Shown: positions 5,603 through 12,585 of the stretch, piece by piece
How the letters are laid out: every line of letters begins with the position of its first letter
Position numbering within the stretch: the first letter of the stretch is position 1
NCBI GenBank assembly: GCA_031278255.1
Contig: JAITKU010000219.1
Span: 1-15,462 of the forward strand
Length of the DNA stretch: 15,462 bases
Origin: Eubacteriales Family XIII. Incertae Sedis bacterium
GTDB taxonomy: Bacteria; Bacillota; Clostridia; Peptostreptococcales; Anaerovoracaceae
Reading direction: 5' to 3'
The notes under the pieces: generated by a model
The model's database searches: none
What the model saw: only the letters and a program-made list of their open reading frames with translations
What the model was told of the DNA's origin: nothing
Position numbers and translations under genes: made by a program

Positions 5603-6466
5603 ATGTTTGAATCGTTCCGGTTGGAATCGTGCGGAAAGGGGCTTTTGGGCTACCGATGGGAGGCCGCGAATCCGGCGGCGGTCGTGTGCCTGTTGCACGG
5701 GATAGGCGAGTACGGGGGCCTCTTCGACGGCTTTGCGGAGGGCCTTAAATCACATGGAATTTCAACGTTTTCTTTTGATCTGCGCGGGCACGGCGGCAGC
5801 GCCGGGCGGCGCGGGCACACGGGACCCAGGCGAACGGTATTGCGGGATGCGGACAGTCTGCTCACATACGCGCACAGGGCGCACGCGGGGCTTCCGATCG
5901 TACTCTACGGGCACAGTCTCGGCGGGAACATCGCGCTGCATTACCGCTTGCGCGGCCGGCTGTCGGCGCTCCCCGCCGCTTATATCGCCGCCTCGCCTTG
6001 GCTCGCGCTTTGTCAACCCATACCGAAATGGCTGTATTATCTCGTGAAAGCCGCCGCGCGCTGCAAGCCCGATTTCACGATCGGCGCCGGCATAGGCGCC
6101 GATTTGGTGGGAAACGCGCAGATTCTTGAGGCCATGCGCGGCGACAGGCTCATTCATGACAGGATCTCCGTGCTGACCGCGCTGGAAAGCTTTGAAAGGG
6201 CGGACGATCTGATGCGCGGGCGGATAGCCGATCGCTGCGGCGGCGGAGAGAAGCCCTTGTTCCTGATGCACGGAACGGCGGACACCATCTGTTCGATCGA
6301 GGCCACGCGCGCGTTCGCCGCGGCGGCGGGGGAGCGCTGTACGCTGATCGAATGGGAGGGCTGTGTGCATGAACTGCACATGGGAGAGCAGGGGAAAGCC
6401 GTTATGGAACGGACAGCGGAGTTGGTTTTGCGCTTTCGGAATCCGCGGGGGGCAGGCCCGGCTTGA
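5603..6466 (+). CDS. Alpha/beta hydrolase, monoacylglycerol lipase/lysophospholipase-like
   Basis: A 287-residue single-domain serine hydrolase. LLHGIGEYGGLF (about residues 30-41) forms the oxyanion region typical of the monoacylglycerol lipase group ('serine aminopeptidase S33' fold). FDLRGHGGSAGRRGH follows, then the nucleophile elbow GHSLGG with Ser105, Asp227 in HGTADTICS, and His256 in GCVHELHMG, completing the triad. The likely reaction is release of fatty acids from monoacylglycerols or lysophospholipids in the cytoplasm; the true substrate is not known. There is no signal peptide. The ATG at 5603 has GGAAAGGGG (5588-5595) upstream. It is divergent from the Gin-like gene, and its last 65 bp overlap the end of rqcH on the other strand. 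A weak promoter pair (TTGGTG 5531-5536 and TGTAAT 5556-5561, 19-bp spacer) lies upstream. Confidence 0.88.
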   Translation: MFESFRLESCGKGLLGYRWEAANPAAVVCLLHGIGEYGGLFDGFAEGLKSHGISTFSFDLRGHGGSAGRRGHTGPRRTVLRDADSLLTYAHRAHAGLPIVLYGHSLGGNIALHYRLRGRLSALPAAYIAASPWLALCQPIPKWLYYLVKAAARCKPDFTIGAGIGADLVGNAQILEAMRGDRLIHDRISVLTALESFERADDLMRGRIADRCGGGEKPLFLMHGTADTICSIEATRAFAAAAGERCTLIEWEGCVHELHMGEQGKAVMERTAELVLRFRNPRGAGPA

Positions 6467-8219
6467 CGTAGAGCGTTCGGTTGTGCGTGAAGATCACCAT
6501 GCCGGGCCGCGCGCCCGCGGGCTTTTTCACATGCTTGGCGAGGGCGTAGTCCACGGGGACGTTTTCCGAGGCCCTGCCCTTGCTGTGCCAAGCCGCTATC
6601 GCGGCCGCCTCGAACACGGCCGGCGCCGGCGCCTCCCGGCCCTCCGTGAACAGGATGACGTGGGCGCCCGGTATATCTTTCGTATGCAGCCACAGGTCGC
6701 CTCCGGCGGCCTTTTTGAATGTGAGCAGGTCGTTTTCGCGGTTGTTGCGCCCGACCTCGACGCGAAAACCGCCGTGTACGGTGTAGGACAGGGGGGCGGG
6801 ACGCGGCTGTTTTTTTGCCGCGCCCTGCTTGCCGCGGCGCCGCAGACAGCCCGCTTCGATCAGTTCGAGCCGCAACGCGTCCGTCTCCTCCGGTGTCGCG
6901 GCGTTTTCTATGAAGCTCAACACGGATTCGAGGTAGGCGATCTCCTTGTCCGTTTCCGCGAGCCTGCGGGTTTTTTCCACGACGGCGGTTTTGGCCTTGC
7001 CGTACAGCTTGTAGTAGCGCTGCGCGTTCTGCGAGGGGCTTATGCGCGGGTCGAGCGGGATTTCGACGGTGCCGCCGTCGTAGTAATTCGTGAGGATCGC
7101 GGTCCTTTGGCCGGTTTGCAGGGTATGCAGGTTGGCGGTCAAAAGCTCGCCGAAAAGCCTGTCTTTGTCCGCGTTTTCCGCCTGCGTCAGGTCCTCGAGC
7201 AGACGCTGTTTCTTCAAAAGCTGTTTGTCGAGGCTGTTTTGGGCCGCGCGCAGCAGATCCGCCGATTTTTGGCGAACGCGGTTTGAGGCGATGCGGTTTT
7301 CGTAATAATAGCCGACGGCCGCGTTGATATCGTCGAAGCGCATCGCCTCGCAGGCGCTTTCGAGCGCGGCGAGGGGAAAGGCGTGAAAGTCGAGGGGCTT
7401 GCCGTCCCGGTCCAGGTATACGACCGGCGCGAAGCGCCCCGCGCGGCTTTGGTCCGCGAGCCGTTTGAGCGCGCGCAGGATCGCGTCCGCGAGCGTTTTT
7501 TCGGAGAGGTTTTCGCGCCGCGCGCGCATGTCGGCAAAGGCTTCGGCGGCGAGTTCGTCGGCGGCGCGGGGTCCGATACCCTGCGCGAGGGACAGGATCG
7601 CTTTCGCCGCGCGTTCGACGCCCGATCCGTCCTCCGCCGCGCGCTTAAGGCCGCCGCCGTCCGCAAGGGCCGCCGCGATGTGCGCGCGTTCGACAGCATA
7701 CCAGGGCAGCTTGCCGTGCGAGGGCGGTTCTATGTAGGGGCAGCCCGGCAGGGTTTGGCGATAGCGGTTCACCTCCGGCGACAGGCGTTTGATACTGTCG
7801 ATGATATGCCCGGACTGCTCGTCAAGCAGCAGGATGTTGCTGTGCTTCCCCATGATTTCAACCGTGAGCCGCTTGTTTTTGGAAAAACCGAGTTCGTTGA
7901 CCGTGTACACCGTGCATTCGAGGATGCGCTCCGTGCCTTTCTGCGCAATACACGCGATGCGACCGCCCTGTATATGCTTGCGCAGCAGCATACAGAACGC
8001 GGGGGGATTCTGCGGATAGGGTCCGTAGTCGCGGACGAGGCAAACGCGCGGATTCGCGCTGTTTGAGGACAGAAACAGCCTGTGTTTTTCCCGGCCGCGC
8101 GCGATGTGCAGCAGCAGTTCGTCCGCTTCCGGCTGATAGATTTTATCGATTCGCCCGTCGGTCAAAAGCGCCGACAAGCGCGACGCGACAGCCGACAGGA
8201 CAATACCGTCGAATGGCAT
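6402..8219 (-). CDS. rqcH: RqcH, ribosome quality control NFACT protein
   Basis: A 605-residue protein. The N-terminus MPFDGIVLSAV and KIYQPEADELLLHI, then FCMLLRKHIQGGRI and VEIMGKHSNILLLDE, are typical of the NFACT-N domain. A long coiled-coil region follows (about residues 290-430), and the NFACT-R domain closes the protein (VGRNNRENDLLTFK, LWLHTKDIPGAHVI, VDYALAKHVKKPAGARPGMVIF). RqcH binds stalled 50S subunits carrying peptidyl-tRNA and recruits tRNA-Ala to add C-terminal alanine tails. The ATG at 8219 has GAGGAG (8227-8232); a TTG five codons upstream overlaps that site and is less likely. Residue 97 is Glu where Bacillus RqcH has Asp of the Asp97-Arg98 pair needed for function; Arg98 is kept. 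Older annotations call this family fibronectin-binding protein. Confidence 0.95.
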   Translation of the reverse strand: MPFDGIVLSAVASRLSALLTDGRIDKIYQPEADELLLHIARGREKHRLFLSSNSANPRVCLVRDYGPYPQNPPAFCMLLRKHIQGGRIACIAQKGTERILECTVYTVNELGFSKNKRLTVEIMGKHSNILLLDEQSGHIIDSIKRLSPEVNRYRQTLPGCPYIEPPSHGKLPWYAVERAHIAAALADGGGLKRAAEDGSGVERAAKAILSLAQGIGPRAADELAAEAFADMRARRENLSEKTLADAILRALKRLADQSRAGRFAPVVYLDRDGKPLDFHAFPLAALESACEAMRFDDINAAVGYYYENRIASNRVRQKSADLLRAAQNSLDKQLLKKQRLLEDLTQAENADKDRLFGELLTANLHTLQTGQRTAILTNYYDGGTVEIPLDPRISPSQNAQRYYKLYGKAKTAVVEKTRRLAETDKEIAYLESVLSFIENAATPEETDALRLELIEAGCLRRRGKQGAAKKQPRPAPLSYTVHGGFRVEVGRNNRENDLLTFKKAAGGDLWLHTKDIPGAHVILFTEGREAPAPAVFEAAAIAAWHSKGRASENVPVDYALAKHVKKPAGARPGMVIFTHNRTLYVKPGLPPADSESAKPTPLSVP

Positions 8220-8233
8220 GGTATATCTCCTCA

Positions 8234-8239
8234 ATTATA
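8234..8239 (-). promoter_or_regulatory. perfect TATAAT upstream of rqcH
   Basis: On the minus strand TATAAT occurs 14 bp before the rqcH start codon. No -35 box stands at 16-18 bp, and a start site there would fall within or just after the ribosome binding site, so it may be fortuitous or give a nearly leaderless message. Confidence 0.25.
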
Positions 8240-8304
8240 GGAATATTTTCTTGGCAAATTTTGAACAGAGCCCAGTTTGAATTTGCGCGCGAAGTGTGGT
8301 AATA

Positions 8305-8313
8305 TGGTATAAC
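8305..8313 (+). promoter_or_regulatory. extended -10 promoter for yicC-gmk-rpoZ
   Basis: TGGTATAAC is an extended -10 element (TGn plus a 5/6 match to TATAAT). An alternative overlapping pair is TTGAAT (8277-8282), a 17-bp spacer and TAATAT (8300-8305). Either gives a leader of about 65-75 nt before yicC. A small hairpin, AAGCGC/GCGCTT (8352-8357 and 8362-8367), lies in this leader. Confidence 0.45.
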
Positions 8314-8385
8314 TCATCATACAGGATTGCGCGGCATTATGCAAACAAAAAAAGCGCTTGCGCGCTTACCGCAGAGAGGTGGAAG

Positions 8386-9270
8386 ATGATCAAAAGCATG
8401 ACCGGCTTCGGCCGGGGCGAACATTCCGACGGAAAACGGATCGTGACGGCGGAGATCAAATCCGTGAACCACAGGTATTGTGAAATTTTTATCAAACTCC
8501 CGCGCCGATACGGCTTCGCGGAGGAACGCATGAAAGCCGTCGTTAAGGAAAGCTTGCGCCGCGGCAAGGCGGAGCTTTCGTTTCTGGTCGAGAACATCAC
8601 GGAGGACGACGCGCGCGTACAGCTGAACATGGCGGCCGCCGAGCAGTATTTTTCAAACCTGCGCGCGTTGCAAAAGCATTTTGACATCAGCGGCGATATC
8701 GATTTGGGCCTATTGGCCGGTATGCCCGATGTCATGCGGCAGCTGCCCGATATCGAGGATGAAGAGGAAATCCGCGCGAGCTTTGAAGCCGCCTTGCGGC
8801 AGGCTTTGCTGCGTTTCGACGCAATGCGCGCGGCCGAGGGCGACAAGCTGGCCGAGGATATACGCGCGCGCGGCCGGCTGATCGCGGGCTGTGCCGACGA
8901 GATCGCGGACCTCGTGCCCGAGATCACGCGCGCCTATTCCGAAAAGCTGCGGGAGCGCATTCGGGAGTTGATCGGCGGCGAGATCGAGATTCCCGGGGAG
9001 CGCATCGCCTGCGAATCCGCGATTTTCGCGGACAAGGCCGATATCACGGAGGAGATCGTTCGCCTGCGCAGCCACCTGCTCCGGCTGGAGAGCATATTGG
9101 CGGAGGAGGGGGAGGCCAACGGCAAGAAGCTGGATTTTCTCGCGCAGGAGTTCAACCGCGAGGTGAACACCATGGGCGCCAAGGCCGGCGATCTTCGCAT
9201 AACGAACCGCGTACTCGAGATGAAGAGCGAAATAGAAAAAATTCGGGAGCAGATACAAAATATCGAATAA
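8386..9270 (+). CDS. yicC: YicC/YloC family endoribonuclease
   Basis: A 294-residue protein with both family signatures: MIKSMTGFGR at the N-terminus with EIKSVNHRYCEIFIKLPR soon after, and the C-terminal block GKKLDFLAQEFNREVNTMGAKA (residues 246-267). E. coli YicC has been characterised as an endoribonuclease that takes part in small-RNA turnover, and the family is widespread. The start at 8386 is decided by the universal MxxSMTGFG beginning and GAGGTGG at 8376-8382; an in-frame upstream extension to 8296 has no support. The gene is divergent from rqcH and leads gmk and rpoZ, a conserved Firmicutes order, here without remA between yicC and gmk. Confidence 0.95.
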   Translation: MIKSMTGFGRGEHSDGKRIVTAEIKSVNHRYCEIFIKLPRRYGFAEERMKAVVKESLRRGKAELSFLVENITEDDARVQLNMAAAEQYFSNLRALQKHFDISGDIDLGLLAGMPDVMRQLPDIEDEEEIRASFEAALRQALLRFDAMRAAEGDKLAEDIRARGRLIAGCADEIADLVPEITRAYSEKLRERIRELIGGEIEIPGERIACESAIFADKADITEEIVRLRSHLLRLESILAEEGEANGKKLDFLAQEFNREVNTMGAKAGDLRITNRVLEMKSEIEKIREQIQNIE

Positions 9271-9333
9271 TACATTGAAATCCCCGGGGAATTGGAGTAT
9301 CCTATAGTGTACGGGAGGGATTTTGCGAATACA

Positions 9334-9966
9334 ATGAAGAAAGGTCTGCTGTTTGTTGTATCCGGACCCTCGGGCGCCGGAAAGGGTACTGTCTGCGGCG
9401 CGTTCGTCAAACGGGCCGGGATATCCCTGTCGATCTCCATGACCACGAGAAAGCCCCGCCCCGGCGAAACCGACGGGGAGGATTATTATTTTGTAAGCGA
9501 GGAGCGCTTTTTGAAAACCGTATCGGACGGCGGCTTTCTCGAATACGCAAAGGTGTACGATCATTACTACGGCACGCCCAAGGCCCCTGTGACGACGCGG
9601 CTCGCGTCCGGTATCGACGTGTTGCTCGAAATCGACACGCAGGGCGCCTTGAAAGTGAAGAGTGAATGGCCGGACGGGATTTTCGTCTACATCCTGCCCC
9701 CCTCGATACGCGAATTGCGCAGACGCATTACGGATCGCGGCGCGGAGACGCAGGCGGAGATCGCGTTGCGGATCGGGGAATCGCTCAAGGAGATGGAGTG
9801 TATCGACCAATACAATTACTGTGTGGTCAATGAACGCTTCGAGGCGGCGGCGAACGTCCTGACGGCGATCCTCACGGCGGAACACGCGCGAATCGGGCGC
9901 GATATTCACGAAACGATACGGATGTACAAGGAGGAAACGCGATGTTATACCCATCCATCAATCTGA
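9334..9966 (+). CDS. gmk: Guanylate kinase
   Basis: A 210-residue enzyme that phosphorylates GMP (and dGMP) to the diphosphate with ATP. The P-loop GPSGAGKGT (residues 11-19, Lys17) sits at the expected place after MKKGLLFVVS. The GMP-binding segment is next (SMTTRKPRPGETDGEDYYFVSEERF region), then LLEIDTQGALKVK and the lid with IRELRRRITDRG. I chose the ATG at 9334 because family members begin a few residues before this first strand. The nearest purine-rich site, GGGAGGG (9313-9319), is 14 nt away, longer than usual, so a GTG at 9307 with GGAG upstream remains possible (nine extra residues). The 3' end overlaps rpoZ by 25 bp. Confidence 0.95.
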   Translation: MKKGLLFVVSGPSGAGKGTVCGAFVKRAGISLSISMTTRKPRPGETDGEDYYFVSEERFLKTVSDGGFLEYAKVYDHYYGTPKAPVTTRLASGIDVLLEIDTQGALKVKSEWPDGIFVYILPPSIRELRRRITDRGAETQAEIALRIGESLKEMECIDQYNYCVVNERFEAAANVLTAILTAEHARIGRDIHETIRMYKEETRCYTHPSI

Positions 9967-10136
9967 TCAGGGAAAAGGCGGACAGCCGCTATACCCTTGT
10001 CATACTCGCGGCGAAGCGCGCGCGGGATTTGATCGACGGCAAGGCGATTTTGACCGAGGCGGACACGGACAGACCCGTTTCGATCGCCGCAAACGAGATC
10101 GCGGAGGATCTGATCACTTACAAAAGAGACGCGTAG
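9942..10136 (+). CDS. rpoZ: RNA polymerase omega subunit
   Basis: A 64-residue protein. RYTLVILAAKRARDLIDG (residues 16-33) and RPVSIAANEIAEDLITYK (about 44-61) are the two conserved helical segments of omega, which chaperones assembly of the beta' subunit. The size is typical for Firmicutes. The ATG at 9942 has AAGGAGG (9928-9934) with a 7-nt spacer and lies inside the end of gmk, so the two are translationally coupled. gmk followed by rpoZ is a conserved pair across bacteria. The stop at 10136 is followed within five bases by the structured region 10142-10198. Confidence 0.95.
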   Translation: MLYPSINLIREKADSRYTLVILAAKRARDLIDGKAILTEADTDRPVSIAANEIAEDLITYKRDA

Positions 10137-10141
10137 GGGAA

Positions 10142-10171
10142 CTTCAATTTTGGCTCCGTCCAAAATTGAAG
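10142..10171 (+). promoter_or_regulatory. 12-bp perfect hairpin, antiterminator candidate
   Basis: CTTCAATTTTGG (10142-10153), loop CTCCGT, CCAAAATTGAAG (10160-10171): a perfect 12-bp stem with no U-tract after it. Its 3' arm (AATTGAAG, 10164-10171) is also the 5' arm of the downstream terminator hairpin, so the two folds exclude each other. Confidence 0.6.
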
Positions 10172-10198
10172 CGCCAAAGGCGCACTTCAATTGTTTTT
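10164..10198 (+). terminator. intrinsic terminator after rpoZ
   Basis: AATTGAAG plus CGCC (10164-10175), loop AAA, GGCG (10179-10182), a 2-nt bulge CA, then CTTCAATT (10185-10192): a 12-bp stem followed by GTTTTT (10193-10198). It can end the yicC-gmk-rpoZ transcript. The direct repeat CTTCAATT at 10142-10149 competes for the same 5' arm, which gives the layout of an attenuator ahead of the LytTR gene. Confidence 0.6.
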
Positions 10199-10220
10199 CG
10201 ATTTCCGAGCGCATAGTTTT

Positions 10221-10248
10221 CAAAGCGCGAAAGCGGGCTTTGCTTTCG
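10221..10248 (+). repeat. overlapping alternative hairpins before the LytTR gene
   Basis: CGAAAGC (10228-10234) pairs with GCTTTCG (10242-10248) around a 7-nt loop. Alternatively CAAAGC (10221-10226) pairs with GCTTTG (10237-10242). The two cannot form together. They lie about 27 nt before the ribosome binding site and do not cover it. Confidence 0.4.
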
Positions 10249-10290
10249 TGGGGTATGGGGTGTTCGGCACGGCAAGGGGGAGGATTTCCT

Positions 10291-10641
10291 GTGAATACCA
10301 AGAGGATTCCTATTTTGACGCGCTCCGAAACCGCCTCTGTACATCCCGCGGATATTCTCTACGCGGAAAGCCGACTCAGGCTGATTCTGCTCTGTACGAG
10401 ACAGCGGCAATACCGATATTACGGCAAGCTGGATGATCTCATGCGTTTTTTGAGCGAGGCTTTTTATCGCTGCCATATCAGTTGGATCATCAATCTCAAC
10501 GAGGTTGACAGTCTCAGAAACAATGCGATCCACATGTCGGACGGCAAGGTGATTCTGCTCGGGCGGAACAAGTTCCAAGCCGCGCGCAGGGTCTATATCC
10601 GGTATCTGCTCAGCAATTTCAACGAACACAATCTGTCCTGA
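10291..10641 (+). CDS. Stand-alone LytTR DNA-binding regulator
   Basis: A 116-residue protein made up almost entirely of a LytTR domain. Visible marks are the first strands ASVHPADILYAESRLRLILL, the central LDDLMRFLSEAFYRCHISWIINLNEVDSL (the H-x-S-x-I-I-N-L core of the family) and the closing ILLGRNKFQAARRVYIRYL. LytTR domains bind short direct repeats through a beta fold and control virulence, bacteriocin, competence or cell-wall genes. There is no receiver domain or membrane segment, so its signal is unknown; it could respond by abundance or through a partner. The start is GTG at 10291 with GGGGGAGGA (10276-10283) and a 7-nt spacer; a longer in-frame reading back to 10150 would run through the hairpins and is unlikely. 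No histidine kinase is adjacent. Confidence 0.82.
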   Translation: MNTKRIPILTRSETASVHPADILYAESRLRLILLCTRQRQYRYYGKLDDLMRFLSEAFYRCHISWIINLNEVDSLRNNAIHMSDGKVILLGRNKFQAARRVYIRYLLSNFNEHNLS

Positions 10642-10646
10642 GATCT

Positions 10647-10707
10647 CGGCGCCGGCGCCGGCGGAGGATCGCGTCCGCCGCCGACGGTTTGCCGCGCTTT
10701 GCGCGGC
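10647..10707. repeat. cluster of three GC-rich palindromes after the LytTR gene
   Basis: First, a 14-bp perfect palindrome CGGCGCCGGCGCCG (10647-10660). Second, CGGCGGA/TCCGCCG (10659-10665 and 10674-10680) around an 8-nt loop. Third, GCCGCGC/GCGCGGC (10691-10697 and 10701-10707) around TTT. All lie in the 115-bp gap between the LytTR gene and the PHP gene. None has a T-run on either strand. Confidence 0.6.
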
Positions 10708-10756
10708 GGCCCCAAAAAGCGGGCGCGGGAACGGGCACGGAAAGGGACACGGGCGC

Positions 10757-11608
10757 ATGGGACGCATAGACTTGCATCTGCATACAAATCAATCCGACGG
10801 GCAGTATGCGCCGCGCGCGCTTGTGGCGCTGGCCGCGGATTGCGGCATCACCCTGATGTCGATCACCGATCACGATACGATCGACGGCATCGCCGAGGGC
10901 GCCGAGGCCGCCCGCGAGGCCGGGATGGATTTCATTCCGGGCATTGAAATCAGCGTGAAAGGGGACAGGGAACTGCATATTCTCGGCTACTGCATCGATT
11001 GCGAGGATCGGGAATTGTTGCGCATGAACGCGGAGTTCGTGCGGCTTAGGGGGCTTAGGGAGGAACGCATTTACGCGTATCTGGAGGAAAAGGGCGTTTC
11101 GGTGTCGCGGGCCTGCGTGCGCGCGTACGCCGCGGGCGGCATGGTGGGGCGGCCGCATTTCGCGCGCGCCTTGGTGGAGGCCGGCTACGCCGCGGACCTT
11201 AAGGACGCGTTTATAAAATATCTCTCCACCCCCGATTTTTACGCGATCGAGAGGCCCAAGCCCACGCCGCGGGTCGGCATCGACGTGATCCGCGCGGCCG
11301 GCGGGATCGCCGTTTTGGCCCATCCCGTGGTCCTGCGGCTGTCCGCGCCCGCGCTGGACGCCCTTTTGACCGATCTTGTGAAAGAGGGACTGGGGGGACT
11401 GGAGTGCTATTACAGTTCGCACAACCCCAATCAGACCGCGCTGTACCTCTCGCTCGCCCGCAAACACGGACTCGTCGTTACGGGCGGTTCGGACTTCCAC
11501 GGGGAACTTGTCAAACGGGATGTCAAGATCGGCATGGGCGTGAACGGGCCTCTGGAATTTGATGATTTTGACATAAAAAGAAAATTATACGCGATGCGAT
11601 GGAAATAA
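10757..11608 (+). CDS. PHP-domain phosphoesterase, RNase AM/TrpH-like
   Basis: A 283-residue protein. The metal-binding motifs of the PHP fold are all present: DLHLHT with His7 and His9, Asp14, SITDHDT with Asp38-His39, PGIEIS with Glu64, His74, GRPHFARAL with His134, LAHP with His189, and GGSDFHG with Asp246 and His248. Length and motif order match the YciV/TrpH group, whose members hydrolyse 3',5'-nucleotide bisphosphates and act as 5'-3' exoribonucleases (RNase AM in E. coli, which trims rRNA 5' ends). Substrate in this organism is inferred only from family. The ATG at 10757 has GGAAAGGG at 10739-10746. It lies 29 bp before argB and is probably co-transcribed with it. Confidence 0.87.
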   Translation: MGRIDLHLHTNQSDGQYAPRALVALAADCGITLMSITDHDTIDGIAEGAEAAREAGMDFIPGIEISVKGDRELHILGYCIDCEDRELLRMNAEFVRLRGLREERIYAYLEEKGVSVSRACVRAYAAGGMVGRPHFARALVEAGYAADLKDAFIKYLSTPDFYAIERPKPTPRVGIDVIRAAGGIAVLAHPVVLRLSAPALDALLTDLVKEGLGGLECYYSSHNPNQTALYLSLARKHGLVVTGGSDFHGELVKRDVKIGMGVNGPLEFDDFDIKRKLYAMRWK

Positions 11609-11637
11609 GATCACGGGACGAAAAGGAGAGGGCTTTC

Positions 11638-12510
11638 ATGGAATATCCCGACGGCGGGTTCTCGCTCGCCGAAGCGGAGCTTGCCGTACGGCCCTATATC
11701 GGCAAGGATGTCGTGGTGAAGTACGGCGGCGCCGCCATGACGGACGGGGCGCGCAAGGACGCGGTTATGCGCGAGGTCGCGCTGCTTTCGCGGCTCGGCG
11801 TTCGGATCACGCTCGTACACGGCGGCGGACCTGAAATCGACGCCATGTTGCGGCGGGTCGGCAAGGCGCCCGCGTTTATCGACGGACTCCGTTACACGGA
11901 CGCCGAAACGATGGAACTCGTCTGCATGGTGCTGGCCGGCAAGGTCAACAAGGGGCTTGTGGGTCTGCTCTGCGCGGCCGGCGGCAAGGCTGTCGGGCTG
12001 TGCGGCGCCGACGGCGCCATGTTGCGCGTCCGCAAGCGGCGCGGCGAGCCGGAACTCGGCTTCGTCGGCGAAATCGAGCGGACGGACGCGAGCCTGCTCG
12101 AAATGCTCCTGTCGCGGGGCTTCGTGCCCGTGGTCGCCACGATCGGCGCGGATGCCCGGGGCCGACTCTTCAACATCAACGCCGATACCGCCGCCGCCGC
12201 GCTCGCGGGCGCGCTGCGAGCGGAGAAGCTGATTTTAATGACCGATGTGCGGGGCGTGCTGGCGGATCCGGATGACGCGGATTCCCTGCTGGAAACCCTG
12301 CACGCCGGCGAGGCGCAAAAGCTCATCGCGCGCGGCGTCGTTCGCGGCGGCATGATACCCAAGCTGCTGTGCTGCGCCGCCGCCGTCGAGGAAGGCGGCC
12401 TGAAAGAGGCGGCCGTAATCGACGGGCGCGCTCCGCGCGCCCTGCTGCGTGCGCTGTCGTCCGACGGCGGCGGTACGCGCATCGTGCGCCGAAATATCGC
12501 GGCGGAATGA
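11638..12510 (+). CDS. argB: Acetylglutamate kinase
   Basis: A 290-residue amino-acid kinase that phosphorylates N-acetylglutamate, the second step of arginine synthesis. Motifs in order: VVKYGGAAM (residues about 24-32), LVHGGGPEID, GLRYTDAETME, GKVNKGLVGL, FNINADTAAAALA, ILMTDVRGVL and VRGGMIPK. The N-terminal helix before the first strand (FSLAEAELAVRPYIG) is of the kind found in hexameric, arginine-inhibited enzymes, so feedback inhibition by arginine is plausible. The usual glycine-rich GLSGKDG is GLCGADG here. The ATG at 11638 has AGGAGAGGG immediately upstream; an in-frame ATG at 11599, overlapping the PHP gene, lacks a ribosome binding site. argD follows after 75 bp. Confidence 0.95.
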   Translation: MEYPDGGFSLAEAELAVRPYIGKDVVVKYGGAAMTDGARKDAVMREVALLSRLGVRITLVHGGGPEIDAMLRRVGKAPAFIDGLRYTDAETMELVCMVLAGKVNKGLVGLLCAAGGKAVGLCGADGAMLRVRKRRGEPELGFVGEIERTDASLLEMLLSRGFVPVVATIGADARGRLFNINADTAAAALAGALRAEKLILMTDVRGVLADPDDADSLLETLHAGEAQKLIARGVVRGGMIPKLLCCAAAVEEGGLKEAAVIDGRAPRALLRALSSDGGGTRIVRRNIAAE

Positions 12511-12585
12511 ACGCGGACGGGGCGGCGCGATCCGCCGTTCGCATACCGGAATACGTCGCGCGTGCGGCGGTGAAAGGGAGGAAGA

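Noticed and set aside
5419..5604. N-terminal extension of the Gin-like protein up to 5604
   Set aside because: The strong AAAGGAGG with 6-nt spacing fixes the start at 5418, and the extension runs through the promoter and palindrome.
10150..10290. Longer version of the LytTR protein starting at 10150
   Set aside because: It would be translated through the terminator hairpin and the second hairpin, has no ribosome binding site, and the extra residues are not LytTR-like.
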